The notes: generated from the sequence alone by a model not told the origin. 64,000 bases of DNA from Cryptomeria japonica (GCF_030272615.1 NC_081410.1:187882119-187946118); one strand, 5' to 3'. Shown: positions 12,155 to 24,886, counted from the first letter of the stretch. Numbers and translations are program-made.

Positions 12155-13516
12155 TGGTGCAGGAGCACCTAGCACAAAGGTACACCAGGAGGTTAAAGAT
12201 CATGCCATGAGTCATTTCACTCATATTTGAGTTTATATGGTCATTTTAATGTATTTGAGTCCATTGAGTCAAAATGTAAAGGGCTATGAGCCATAATTGT
12301 AACAATTTGTAAAAGTTGCTCAAGTTGTCCTAATGGGTCCTAGTTGGGTCAAGAAGGTCAAAAATATGTAAAATACCCAAGGAAGGGTAAAATTGATGTA
12401 ATATGTTATGTTTAGTCCATTTTTTAATATTTAGAGGGTCCATGTAAATTTTGGAGTCATTCTTGCAAAAAATGTAAAAGTTGCCTAAAAGTTGCACAAA
12501 CAACATTGCAAAAATGCAACAAAAAAGATGAAGAATTGGTTCCCATTGGTCTTGGAGGTAGTTAGGAAGGTATGAATGGTTAGGAGGCTTTAGATACCAT
12601 TGTATTATCAATCCAAGTCGAGATTTAAGGAAGGAGAACATTTTGGTATATTTTGGTGCACTCAATTCTTGTTATTTTGATTGGTTTTAACTATTTCTGA
12701 GTTGTTTCTAGGTCTTGTGTGACCTGTACAGCTTGGACACAATATATAAATAGTATTATTAGATAGGGGAATGAATAATCCTTCATTTGGTTTTGGTTTG
12801 GAACATTTTCATTGTGAAATGAATGAGATATGAGGATTTTACTAAAAACTACCTAGAAACCCTCTTTAACAGTGTTAGTCATAAGGATTTGTTGATATCT
12901 CACAATGTGACCATCCAAAAATTTTAATATTATGGATTTTAGCAATGGATTTAATTTAATTCAACATGGTTTTTATTTGGTATTGAATGGTTTGGTATTG
13001 TGTGAGATATTTGATGCCCTAGGTGAAATGGGCATGCACATTTCTTGTTTTTTCTATAACAGTCAAAACAATCTCGGTGCAGGGGGCATAAATCTCTAAC
13101 AAACCATTGGATCTTTACAATTTTAGGATATGTTTTAGAAATTCTATTTATCTATGTCTCCAATGGAGAGATTCTAACAAAGTGTTATGGGTTAAAAGAT
13201 ATGAATAATAGAATAAGGAATATCAAAACAGGGATAGTCAAGTTTGTCATTTTCATTACTAGTCCAAATCATTTTGCAAGTTGGGAATAAGGCATTTGTG
13301 GATGATAAATGGGACGTAAGAGGCCATTTTTTATCAGGAATAAAGCTTTAATGAAGATTTAATTGCTCATAAATTAAAATGTTGATTGGTTGGTTGTTGG
13401 GATAATATGTTAAGGATGTTGATAATGCCTCTAACTGATTAAAGAATTGTGTTGATATATTGGGCTTCATGGATGGTTTGGAGTCCTTGGTTGGAATTTC
13501 ATGATGCTCTGCATCA
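12155..13516 (+). mobile_element. B array LTR3 (1362 bp)
   Basis: TGGTGCAGGAGCACC to GCTCTGCATCA, with TATATAAATA at 12743-12752. Taken as the reference length for the family. Confidence 0.92.
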
Positions 13517-14063
13517 AATTGGTATCAGAGCTAGAATAGCCTGAGTGTGTGGGTAGAGCTCCAAAGGAGGCAATCCACACTAGGACCTAGCCCAAAAAGA
13601 TTTGAGATTTTGTGTTATTGATGAGTTTTGGTTGCAGGTGCTTGACCATCCAGCTGCAAGAGGAAGTTGGTGTTGTGTATGGGCAGACAAGGAAGGTCTG
13701 TCAAGGGCCAAAGAGATGTTCCAAGGCCATGGGATGGTCCATTGGTTTCCAAGAGACTAGGGAGAGAGGCAAGGAGAGGACTCCTAGGTGAGGTAAGAGT
13801 GATTGTTTGTTGGTGAGGTGATGAGAGGTGGACTTATCGTTGGCGAAAGCACCCTATGGAGCAGCCATTGCAAACTTCATTAATAGGAGTAACTGAATAA
13901 TTGCTTGAAGGCATAGATAGCAGAGGCATACAAGAAGACAAAGAGGCATAAAGAGGCAAGGGTGAAATGAATACAAAGATGAAGGTTTCAGTCTAATTTT
14001 TTTCTTGTAGGTTATTATCCCTATGTTTCCAAGGGACTTGGAAAGCTTTCAAGGTCGGTAGTA
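13517..14063 (+). mobile_element. B internal region 3 (547 bp)
   Basis: Primer site TGGTATCAGAGC at 13520-13531. The short ORF seen in copies 1 and 2 is disrupted here by substitutions, which argues against it being a maintained gene. Confidence 0.9.
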
Positions 14064-15424
14064 TGGTGCAGGAGCACCTAGCACAAAGGTACACTAGGAG
14101 GTCAAAGATCATGTCATGAGTCATTTCACTCATATTTGATTTTATATGGTCATTTTAATGTATTTGAGTCCATTGAGTCAAAATGTAAAGGGCTATGAGC
14201 CATAATTGTAACAATTTGTAAAAGTTGCTCAAGTTGTCCTAATGGGTCCTAGTTGGGTCAAGAAGGTCAAAAATATGTAAAATACCCAAGGAAGGGTAAA
14301 ATGGATGTAATATGTTATTTTTAGTCCATTTTTTAATATTTAGAGGGTCCATGTAAATTTTGGAGTCATTCTTGCAAAAAATGTAAAAGTTGCCTAAAAG
14401 TTCACAAACAACATTGCAAAAATGCAACAAAAATGATGAAGAATTGGTTCCCATTGGTCTTTGAGGTAGTTAGGAAGGTATGAATGGTCAAGAGGCTTTA
14501 AATACCATTGTATTATCAATCCAAGTTGAGATTTGAGGAAGGAGAACATTATGGTATATTTTGGTGCACCCAATTCTTGTTATTTTGATTGGTTTTAACT
14601 ATTTCTGAGTTGTTTCCAGGCCTTGTGTGACCTTTATAGCTTGGAAACAATATATCAATAGTATTATTAGATAGGAGAATGAATAATACTTCCTTTGGTT
14701 TTGATTTGGAACATTTTCATTGTGAAATGAATGAGATATGAGGATTTTACTAAAAACTGTCTGGAAACCCTCATTAACAGTGTTAGTCACAAGGATTTGT
14801 TGATATCTTATAATGTGACCATCAAAAAATTTTAATATTATGGATTTTAGTAGTGGATTTAATTTAATTCAATATTTTTTTTATTTGGTATTGAATGGTT
14901 TGGTATTGTGTGAGATATTTGATGCCCTAGGGGAACTGGGCATGCACATTTCTTGTTTTTTCTATAACAGTCAAAACGGTCTCGGTGTAGAGGGCATAAT
15001 TCTCTAATGAACTGTTGGATCTTTACAAATTTTGGATATGGTTTAGAAAGACTAGTTATCTATGCCTCCCCTAGAGCGATTCTAACAATGTGGTCTGGGT
15101 TAAAAAATATGAATAACAGAATAAGGAATATCAAAACAAGGACAACCAAGTTTGTCATTTTCATTACTAGTCCAGATCATTTTGCAAGTTGGGGATAAGG
15201 TGTTTGTGGATGATAAATGGGGTGCAAGATGCCATTTTTTATCAAGAATAAAGATTTAATGAATATTTAATTTCTCATACATTAAAATGTTAATTGGTTG
15301 GTTGTTGGGATAATATGTTAAGGATGTTGATAATGCCTCTAACTGATTGAAGAATTGTGTTGATATATTGGGCTTCATGGATGGTTTGGAGTCCTTGGTT
15401 GGAATTTCATGATTCTTTGCATCA
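14064..15424 (+). mobile_element. B array LTR4 (1361 bp)
   Basis: TGGTGCAGGAGCACC to TTCTTTGCATCA, followed by the right target duplication ATCTA. The TATA element is altered (TATATCAATA, 14651-14660). It ends the array. Confidence 0.92.
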
Positions 15425-15429
15425 ATCTA

Positions 15430-16349
15430 TCATTCCTATAATGCTTTTCAAACTTATCATGTGTCTCATACTTATCCATTCTCTCCGGGCATCTAGAAGA
15501 AAAATGTCCTATCTTATTACAAGAAAAATATTTCAAGGGAAACTTTCCATCATACTTACTAGCACCTTTAGGAAATCTCTAGGAAATCAATGCTTCAATC
15601 TCATCAAGCTCTCTTTCTTTCTCTCTTATTTCTCTTCTTTCTCTTTCATATCTATATATTCTTCACTTATCAAGATCAATTTTTTTCTTACCGAATATAG
15701 ATGTTGATGCTCTAAATGTAGTCTCAGACTTTCCATGTGATTCTCCAAATTTTCTCAATTCAAATGCAGCAAGTTTTCCAACCAACATATCTCTTATTGT
15801 TGTAGTCACACTCTGGATCTCATCAATACCATCAACCTTATGTTTATAAGCAGGAGGCAAAGATCTCAGAACCTTAGCAACAATCTCATCTTCCTCAATC
15901 TTTCCACAGACACACCTAATATCAAGGACAAGTTCATTCACCTTAGCCATGTATGAATGTATTTTATGATCATCTCCCATCTTCAATGTCTCATACTTTC
16001 CTTTCAAAATTTACAACTAAGTAAGTTTCACCTGACTATCACCTTCATACAGGATCTCAAGATTCTCCAAGATCTCATGTGCGGTCTAAAGTCCCATAAC
16101 ATTTGTCATTTCAGAATCACTCAGGGTACTAAGAAATTATTCCTTTGCTCTGATATTATATTATGCTTACCTAACCTCATCAGGAGTGGATGGTCCATTC
16201 TAATTAACAACATAGACATTCTTAGTGATCTTCCAGTAATCCTCTCCAAGACATTTCAAGTGAACCTCCATCTGACTCTTCCATAAAATATAGTTACTTC
16301 CATCAAACCTTGGACTGTCCTCCTTGAAAAGAATACCTTGATTTGTCAT
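15430..16349 (-). pseudogene. Element A gag remnant
   Basis: Starts at ATG 16349 (MTNQGILFKEDSPRFDGSNY), 42 bp after the primer site, matching the gag start of G. UBN2-like copia gag follows, with KGKYETLKMGDDHKIHSYMA and a long open piece at 15663-16007 with LPPAYKHKVDGIDEIQS. The zinc knuckle near 15510 reads YFSCNKIGHFSSRC, so the first Cys is Tyr and zinc binding is probably lost. Several in-frame stops occur. The frame is cut at 15429 by the B array and resumes at 8017. Confidence 0.85.
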
Positions 16350-16390
16350 CTTGAATCTCCTCAAGCAATTATGCTTCTACCAGAGGATCT

Positions 16391-16403
16391 AGCTCTGATA
16401 CCA
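16391..16403 (-). other. Primer-binding site of element A
   Basis: Minus strand reads TGGTATCAGAGCT, complementary to the tRNA-iMet 3' end, two bases after the LTR end TAACA at 16406. Confidence 0.85.
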
Positions 16404-16405
16404 AT

Positions 16406-16499
16406 TGTTAGCAGCAGTCAAGAAGGAAAACTGAGAGGGGGCATGAATTAGTCTTCATTGGATCTCATAATTAAACTTCAAGACATAAACTGATAAAAT
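16406..16499 (-). mobile_element. Element A 5' LTR, fragment adjoining gag
   Basis: The reverse complement matches the last ~95 bp of the G 5' LTR (gaagactaattcat, ccccctctcag, ccttcttga, gctaaca). Interrupted at 16500 by element D; the rest is at 31228-32369. Confidence 0.8.
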
Positions 16500-16571
16500 T
16501 GATAAACTTATAAGGCACTAAGAGGTGGGGGTGAATCAATGAAAAGAAAAACTTAATATATCTTATAACTA
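16500..16571 (-). mobile_element. Element D 3' LTR, left fragment
   Basis: TGATAAACTTATAAGGCACT and GGTGAATCAATG match the first ~70 bp of the D LTR at 30146. Element C interrupts it at 16572; AACTA (16567-16571) is the probable duplication. Confidence 0.75.
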
Positions 16572-17947
16572 TTGAGAGGGGGGGTGAATCAGTATACTGA
16601 AAAACTGATACAAAGTTCCCAAACTCAGATTCAATCACTCAAAGTAAACTTATCACGATTAAGATCAATATTCACAAGAATATTTAACATTAACCGGTTT
16701 GATTGTTCCGACAACTCAATAGTAAACAACTTCAATCCTTGTAATCATCAACAATGCTTAATCATATCTCAACATATTCATCTCTCAATACTTCTAGTTA
16801 TCATGCTTTATCAAAAATTAATCAAATTAACAAATAAGATCATAACCACAAAAGTATTAACCACTTAACACAAATGTTTATACATGGAAAACTCAAATAG
16901 GTAAAAACCATGGTGAGATGGGACTCATAAAGATAGCTATCTGAACTCTTCTTGAATTCGCCCTGTTAGGAGCCAAGCCTGATAAAGCTTTACAATAAGT
17001 CCTATTAAGAACTAATTCGGGTTAGGAATCACCCAATTAAGGGATTTACAAATATGCCTTGATGAAAAGAACAATACCCTATTAGGAGTAACCTCGTTGG
17101 AGGATTTAAGAATCCAAGTTAATGGACCACCTTGTTAGAGCTTACCCAGTTAAGGGATTTCACTTCTATTGTAATTGTTAGAAGACAACAGGTTTTCTTG
17201 ATTTGTTTGAATAACACTACATTTGCTTGATCAGATCCTTATAAGCTTCAATCTTCCTTTACTCAAAGTACAGATCCATTCACCAATTAGGCAACTACAC
17301 ATAGACACGTTTTTGCCAATCTTGCCAACTTTGCCAACTCTTTTTACAAACAACTTTATCGACCTTAAATACAAAAACAATTAGGTTGGTGACACAACAA
17401 AAACCTAATTCTCATTTTCGAGATTACAAACAAGTCAATACAATCTTGACTATTAGAAATCATAACAATCTCTTCACAGCCTTCAAGAAAATTCCAACCG
17501 CTCCATGATCACCACTTCATCAAACTTGTAACTCATCATGCGCTATGCATTAGATGCAATACACTTTGCTCCTTTCCAATAAATCAAACAAATGCGCCAA
17601 ATCAATCTGTTCTTATCCTCATACAATGATCACACATGTCTCCATCATTTTTGCTCACTAGATAATAAACCAACAAACTTGATCAGTTAGGGTTTATCAA
17701 CAACTAGGGTTTACTAGTTACATTACATAGAAAGTTTTAACCCTTTACATCGGTTTACTGGTTCAACTCACAAACTTAACATACCGGTTTACAACATCTT
17801 TCACAAATTTTAACATACCGGTTACAAGACAAAAGCAATAACAACAATAACAACAATAACATTAGCAATATCACAAAAACCATTACTAGTACAATTGATA
17901 TCAATGACAACATATCATTAATGCAATCTATATGAAAAATGCCAACA
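16572..17947 (-). mobile_element. Element C 3' LTR (1376 bp)
   Basis: Runs parallel to 22462-23886: shared GGGGTGAATCAGTATA, AACCGGTTTGATTGTTC, repeated CCTATTAGGAG-type motifs, GCCAACA end. It lacks the outermost TGATATTTTGATGAAAG stretch present in the other LTR. Confidence 0.88.
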
Positions 17948-17960
17948 ATCTCCCCCTTTG
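17948..17960 (-). other. Polypurine tract of element C
   Basis: Minus strand reads CCAAAGGGGGAGA immediately before the LTR start TGTTGG. The same AAAGGGGGAGA tract precedes the 3' LTRs of D and G. Confidence 0.85.
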
Positions 17961-18298
17961 GCATTGATGGCAATACAAATATCAACGCCTTTGATTGCTG
18001 CTATGATTGGTGAATAGGAATCCTGGTTTACATTACCAAGTATTCATCTTGCTCTGTCTATCTTTAGCCTGTCATTGGTTTCCCTAGTCAGACACGTAAC
18101 TCTTCTCTTCAATCACACAATTCTTCTCCCCCTTTGACAACAATGCCAAATTGAAATAAAAAACATGTAATTCTTCTCTCACTGTGCATCAACAACATAC
18201 TACAACTTGATGCTCCCCATGTGGAATATATCCACCTCTTCATCAATCCATGTAATATTCTACAAGTAATTCAGGGACTGATGCAATCAACATCATGC

Positions 18299-21200
18299 TC
18301 AACTAACTTCATGAAGAGGGACAACCCCCAATTGACTTCTAAGATACTGAAAAGTGGTCTTAGGAAGAGGTTTGGTAAAGATATTTGTAAGCTTCTCCTT
18401 GGTAGAAACATGGTCCAAGATAACATCTTTACATTGAACTTTTTCTCTCAAAAAGTGATACTTCAACTCAATGTGCCTAGTCCTTGCGTGCAAAACTGGA
18501 TTTTTAGAAATGTTTCTTGCACTTGTATTATCACACCAAATCTTTATAGGTTCTGAGACTTTCATCTTGAAACCTTCCAAAATGTGCTTGATCCAAATAG
18601 CTTGTGTGCAATTCATGTAAGCTGCTACATACTCAACTTCAGCTGTAGATTATGAAGTACAACTCTATTTTTTTCTACTCCATGAAACTAGCCTTCCTCC
18701 TAGAAAGAATGCTCCACCGGTAGTACTCTTCCGATCATCAACATTTCTTGCCCAATCAGCATCTGTGTACACCTTCAAATCAAAATTTCCACCATATGGA
18801 TACCATATCCCATAGTCAACAGTACCTTTCAAATATATATAAATTCTCTTGGTTGCCATCAGACGTGCTTCCTTTGGACTCTTCTGAAATCTAGCAACAA
18901 TACCAACTGCATGGGCAATATCCAGTCGACTGTGAACAACATAGTGTAATTTCCCAATCATTGATATGTATTCCTTTTCATCTATAGACTTATATGCATC
19001 ATCCTTGGACAAATTACAACCTATAACCATTGGGGTTCCAACTGGTTTACATTCACTCATACCAAAAGTTTTCAAAACCTCTTTCACATACTTGGATTGA
19101 GTAATGAAAATACCATTCTTCATTTGTTGTATCTGTAAACCTATGAAAATTTTTATTTCCCCTACTAATGACATCTCAAACTCATTCTTCATTTCATCTG
19201 CAAAACTATTGCTCATGTCATCATTACCTCCAAATATAATTTCATCAACAAATACTTCACTGACTACTATTTCATCTCCTTCAGACTTGAGATAAATGTT
19301 GATGTCATCACTAGTTCTAGTAAATCCTATCTTCATCAGATGTGTATGAAGTCATTCATACCATGTTCTGGGTGCCTTATTTAATCCATACAAATTTTTA
19401 TGCAATCTGCATACTGTGTCTTCCTTATCTGTCAATGCATAACCATCAAGCTACTCTATATAAACCTCTTCTTCCAATATCCCATTAAAAAATGCAGACT
19501 TAACTTGAACTTCTTATGAGCTGCAAATGCAAGTAAATTTCTAACACCTTCCAGTCTTTCTACTGGTGCAAAAGTTTCTCCATAATCTTCTCCTTCTTCT
19601 TGTGCATAACCTTTGCAGACTAATCTTGCCTTGTTGCGAACTAAAACACCATCTTCATTTAACTTGTTTCTGAACACCCATTTAGTACCTATAACATTCT
19701 TGTTTACCGGTCAGGGTACCAGGGTCCAAGTGTTGTTCTTCTCAATTTGATCTAATTCCTCATCCATAGCTTTAACCCAATGATCATCACCAAATGCCTC
19801 TTTAGCACTTCTAGGTTTAAAAGTGGAGATCATGCAAGAGTTCTCTCTTATTCTCCTTCTAGTTAGTACTCCAACATCATTATCCCCAATAATCTATTCA
19901 GAACTGTGATCTAGTCTCACATACCTAGGAATAACATGATCATTCTCTTTAGCTTCAACTTTTTCATTATCATCTTCTAAATTTATTTGTTCCAGTTGAA
20001 CAAGTACATCATGATTTTCTTTACTAGTTTCTATTTTAACAGTTTCAGGTTCCAAAAGCAAAATGCAAGGATCTTCATCCTTTTTGTTTGAACGTGTTCC
20101 TTCTGAGACTTCAAGCTATTCATCTACATGAACATTAGCACTCTCAACAATTCTCTGTGTCCAATTGTTGAAGCATTTATAGGCCTTACTCTTGGTGGAA
20201 TAGCCAAGAAATATGCCTTCATCACTCTTAGCTTCAAACTTACTTATGTAATCACCTCTCTTAATAATAAAATTTCTTCCAAATATTTTAAAATAGCTAA
20301 CATCAAATGATCTTCCATACCAATATTCATAAGGTGTCTTGTCCTTACCTCTTTTCATCAGAACTCGGTTCATTGTGTAGACTATTATACTTACAGCTTC
20401 TCTCCAAAATGTTTTCGCCACACCTCCTTGTATCAACATCGTCCTAGCTACTTCAACCACTGACCAGTTGTTTCTCTCTGCTATACCATTCTGTTGTGGT
20501 GTTCTTGGTGTAGAAAGCTCCCACTTGATACCATTCTCATCACACTACTTAGTGAATTCCTCAGAAGTAAATTCACCGCCTTGATCTGTTCTCAAACATT
20601 TTATCTTTTTTCCACTCTCTTTCTCAGCTAAGGCTTTGAACACCTTTAATTTACCAAAAGCTTCATGCCTATCCTTCAAGAATGTGACTCACATCATCCT
20701 TGAACAATCATCAGTGAAGATCATGAAATATTTGTCACCTTGAATGCTTCTTTTTCTTATTGGTCCACATAGATCTGTATGAACCAAATCTAAAAAGTGC
20801 TTTGTTGAGAAGGACTTTCTCTTGAAACTTGAAGAAGTCATCTTTCCTAACTGACATTCTTTACAAATAGCATTAACTGGTTTATCTAGCTGAGGTAGAC
20901 CTCTTACTATCTTAGACTTTCTTACTTTAACAATATTGTCAAAATTTATATGAAAAAATCTCCTATGCCAAAGCCAGCTATCATCTATCTTTGCAATCAA
21001 ACAGTTGCTAACTTTAGGATTAAGATGAAATAGATTGCCTCTGGTTTGTTTACTAGTTGCAATCAATTCACCTTTTTTGTCAAATATTTTGCACATACTA
21101 TTTATAAACTCTAGTGGATATCCTTTGTCATTAAGTTGTGCCACACTTAGAAGATTGTGCTTTAGGCCTTCAACCCAATAGACATTGTCAGCACTGCTCT

Positions 21201-22389
21201 TCCCATTAAGAGAAATAACTCCCTTACCTTTAACCATACAGGGTGAGTCATTGCCAAATATGACAACACCATCATCAAATTCCTTTAAGGAAAGAAATTT
21301 GCTCCAATCACTAGTCATGTGATGTGAACAACCACTATCAATGATCCAATCATCAGAGTTATCCATCCTGGATACTAGTGCCTTCTGATCTAATATTTCT
21401 TCCTTAATAGATATAAACACAATATCTTCACTAGCATCATCATCTGATTCTTCATTAGTAATACCACTATCAATAGCTACAAGACAATCTCTCTTGCCTT
21501 TACCCTTATACTTCTTAAATTTGTCTCTTTTGTACTCATTTTCACCATTCAGGCAATTAGCTGCTATATGACCAATTTCGTTGCATGTAAAAGATTTTAA
21601 AGGTAGCTTACCTCTATGTTTACCAATACCTCTAGGAAGTTGTTTTGCCAACAATGCTTCAAGTTCCACTAAGTTGTCTTCATCATCAGCATCTCTGTTG
21701 GATCTAGATTCATATCTATGGCCGGTATCTTTACTTTTTCTTATGGATGGGTTAGAGATAGAAGCTCTGAATGCATATTCTAATCTCTGTACACTACCAT
21801 CGTAGCCATTTAGTTCAAAAGTAGTAAGTTTTCTAATAATAGAGTCAAGAGATACCTTAGTTTTGTCAATGGAATTCAGCTCTTGAATAGCTGCAACTCA
21901 GATAGCATAGATCGGTAGCAGGGTTCTCAGTACCTTACTGATCACTGTGGCATCTTCCACTTTCCCTCCTGCACTCTTTGTCTCTCCAACTATCAGTTTT
22001 ATCCTTTGACCATATTGTCAAATATTCTCACCTTCAGACATTCTCATATCATCAAACTTTCCTTTTAGACTCTCTTCTTTAGCAATCTTAACATGTTCAT
22101 CACCGCTATAAATATCTTCTAGTTTCTTCCATACTTCATATGCAGTTTAAAGACCATGAACATATACATATTCAACATTAGATAGGGAATTGATAATAGC
22201 CTCTAATTCTTGATGATTTTCTTGTTGTTCTTTCTTCTTCTCATCAGTCAGGGTTCCAGTAGGTGTGATATACTTAGTTTCTATATGATCTCAATACTGA
22301 CTACCAAGACTCTTAATGTAAATCTTCATTCTACCACTCCATATTCTATAGTTATCTTTGTTGAACTTTGGATCTTCTTTCTTCATCAT
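18299..22389 (-). pseudogene. Element C gag-pol remnant (copia order: gag-PR-IN-RT-RH)
   Basis: Start ATG at 22389 (MMKKEDPKFNKDNY). Gag core has KIAKEESLKGKFDDMRMSEG; the zinc knuckle near 21590 reads FTCNEIGHIAANC, with the first Cys replaced by Ser. Protease keeps the catalytic triad in WIIDSGCSHHMTSD (about 21340). Integrase has HRRFFHINF, CKECQLGK, DLVHTDLCGP, TDQGGEF and TPRTPQQNGIAERNN. RT has GTKWVFRNKLNEDG and [19 protein letters not shown]; a frameshift near 19490 replaces the [10 protein letters not shown] motif; the active box is VFVDEIIFGG, so the second Asp of YVDD is Glu. RNase H has TDADWARNVDDRKSTTG and STAEVEYVAA. Ends LPKTTFQYLRSQLGVVPLHE. One frame is open for 326 codons (20689-21669). 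Confidence 0.92.
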
Positions 22390-22448
22390 GATCTACAAGA
22401 TCTTTTCCTCAAGATGTTAGGCTTTTAGATTAAAGAGGACCTAGGGCG

Positions 22449-22459
22449 CTTTGATACCA
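22449..22459 (-). other. Primer-binding site of element C
   Basis: Minus strand TGGTATCAAAG, a slightly changed tRNA-iMet complement, two bases after the LTR end ATATCA. Confidence 0.8.
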
Positions 22460-22461
22460 AT

Positions 22462-23886
22462 TGATATTTTGATGAAAGAATAAGTATCTGGTAGAATACT
22501 GAGAGGGGGGGGGTGAATCAGTATATTGAAAAACTGATACAATGTTCCCAAACTCAAATTAAATCACTCAAAGTAAACTTATCATAGTTAAGATCAATAT
22601 TCACAAGAATATTTAACATTAACCGGTTTGATTGTTCTGACAACTCAACATTAATCCTTGTAATGATCAACAATGCCTAATCATATCTCAACATATTCAT
22701 CTCTCAATACTTCTAGTTATCATGCTTTATTAGAATTTAATCAAATCAACAAATAGGATCATAACCACAAAAGCATTCACCACTTGACACAAATGTTTAT
22801 ACATGGAAAACCCAAATAGGTAAGAACCACAATGAGATGGGACTCACAAAGATAGCTATCTAAACCCTTCTGAAGTTCACCCTATTAGGAGCCAAGCTTG
22901 TTAAAGCTTTACAATAAGTCCTATTAAGAACTAATTCCTATTAGGAATCACCTGGTTAAGGGATTTACAAATATGCCTTGATGAAAAACACAATACCCTA
23001 TTAGGAGTAACCTCACTGGAGGATTTAAGAATCCAAGTTAATGGACCACCTTGTTAGAGAATGTAATGAGTAACCAAGCTTGTTAGAGCTTACCCAGTTA
23101 AGGGATTCCCCTTCTACTATAATTGTTAGAAAACCTATTATTTTCTTGATCTGTCTAAATAGCACTACATTTTCTTGATCAGATCCTTCTAAGCTTCAAT
23201 CCGCCTTTACTCAAAGTACAGATCCATTCACTGGTTAGGCAACTGCACACACACAGGTTTCTGCCAATCTTGCCAACTTTGCCCACTCTTTTTACAAACA
23301 ACTTCATCGACCTTAAATAGAAAAACAATTAGGTTGGTAACACAATAAAAAATTAATTCTCATCATCGAGATTACAAACAAGTCGATACAATCTTGACAA
23401 TTATAAATTATAACAATCTCTTCACACTCTTCAAGAAAATTCCAACCACTCCATGATTACCAGTTCATCAGAATTGTAACTCATCACGCACTATGCATTA
23501 AATGCAATCCACTTTTCTCATTTCCAAGAAATCAAACAAACATGCCAAATCAATATGTTCTTATCCTCATACAATGATCACATGTGTCTCCATCATTTCC
23601 ACTCACCAGATAATAAACCAACAAACTTGATCGGCTAGGGGTTATCAATAGGTAGGGTTTACTGGGTACATTATATAGAAAGGTTTAACCCTTTACACCA
23701 GTTTACCGGTTCAACTCACAAATTTAACATACTAGTTTACAACATCTTCCACAAAGTTTAACACACTAGTTACAAGACAGAAGCAATAACAACAATAACA
23801 TCAACAATATCATGAATACCATTGCTAGTACAATTGACATCAATGACAACATGTCATTAATGCAATCTATATGCAAAATGCCAACA
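22462..23886 (-). mobile_element. Element C 5' LTR (1425 bp)
   Basis: From TGATATTTTG (plus strand) to GCCAACA. A run of nine G precedes TGAATCAGTAT near 22505, the same motif as in the other copia LTRs of the window. Confidence 0.9.
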
Positions 23887-24886
23887 AACTAAAAATTCCA
23901 ACACCACAAGGATCTTCTAATTGTAGTATAGAGATATGACCGGTTAAGGTCATACAACCACCCTATTAGGGGCACACCCGGTTAAGAGTGTTTTAGCCCA
24001 GTTAAGAGATATACAATAAGGCCTATTAGGACCCAACCTTGTTAGGAGCTACCCACATTACTGGGATTTATAAACACAAGCTAATGTGTCACCTGGTTAG
24101 AGGATTTCACCTTCGGACCTTCTAGGATCCTACCGCACCCTGTTAGGAGTGACCTTGTTAGAGGATTTTATTGTTGCAACTGTTAGGAAGACAACAAGTT
24201 CAACTGATATGAAGTTAACTACTTTATGTCTGATTAGATCCACTTCTTCTTAGCTTATATCATTTACTAGACATCAATACCTAACTTCTCCTTCAATCGC
24301 ACGATCAAATTCTCACTCTTGATACATGAAATCATACAACTTACATCTCCTTATAATGAACTTTGTTAAGTCAATTAAGAACCTTGGAACAATTCCCTAG
24401 GTTCATTGAATCTAGTCACCTTTTACATTTTCCTGCTCATTACACTTTTCTCTTATTAGAAAAACAATTTATAACTTAAAAATATAACAATAAGTCTAAC
24501 GGTTACCGATCAAACTCTCTGCTATATTGATTCTTTGTTCTTCCTGATTGTGACTAGTAAATCCATCATAACTCACTCAATACATTGAATCTATTGATGT
24601 GGTTTGGAATATAGGTGCATGTTCTTGTTTCCAATAGTCTTGAAAAACTGCAATGTCTAACTCTTCTCCAATCGTCCATACCAGTCGCTTGATCATCGCT
24701 CTCTTCCTATTTACTGGTTGACAACAACTTAGCCATTTTTCTCTCTAACTGATTCCACTACCGGTTAGGCAATACCGGTTGGTCTAGATGACCTAGATGA
24801 CTAAAAAACATGGTTTCCATCAATGAAAACATAAATAAAGTCATCAAACAACCTATTACAACTATATCATCATCATCGAGACAACA
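23887..24886 (-). mobile_element. Element D 3' LTR, right fragment
   Basis: Parallels 30350-31227 (CACAAGGATCTTCTAATTG, GGTCATACAACCACCCTATT, TACATCTCCTT). The part matching roughly 30210-30350 is missing next to C, so about 185 bp was lost at or after the C insertion. Ends ACAACA before the polypurine tract. Confidence 0.8.

Larger units (their letters stand above)
8023..15424 (+). mobile_element. Tandem array of short LTR retrotransposon B (4 LTRs, 3 internal regions)
   Basis: Four LTRs (TGGTGCAGGAGCACC ... GCTCTGCATCA) alternate with three internal regions of exactly 547 bp, each starting with a tRNA-iMet primer site. ATCTA flanks the whole array on both sides (8018-8022 and 15425-15429), so it occupies a single integration site in the gag of element A. 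There is no gag or pol. Unit period is 1910, 1909 and, for the first, 2222 bp because LTR1 carries a 313-bp duplication. Two routes are possible: one LTR-IR-LTR insertion expanded by unequal LTR recombination, or integration of a concatemer. Confidence 0.93.
16572..23886 (-). mobile_element. Ty1/copia element C, near full length
   Basis: Two LTRs (16572-17947, 22462-23886), primer site, polypurine tract and a complete but degenerate gag-pol, all on the minus strand. Flanked by AACTA (16567-16571 and 23887-23891) inside the D LTR. It is the most complete copia coding copy in the window, but carries many stops and at least one frameshift in RT. The outer end of the 3' LTR is about 30 bp shorter than its partner. 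Confidence 0.88.
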
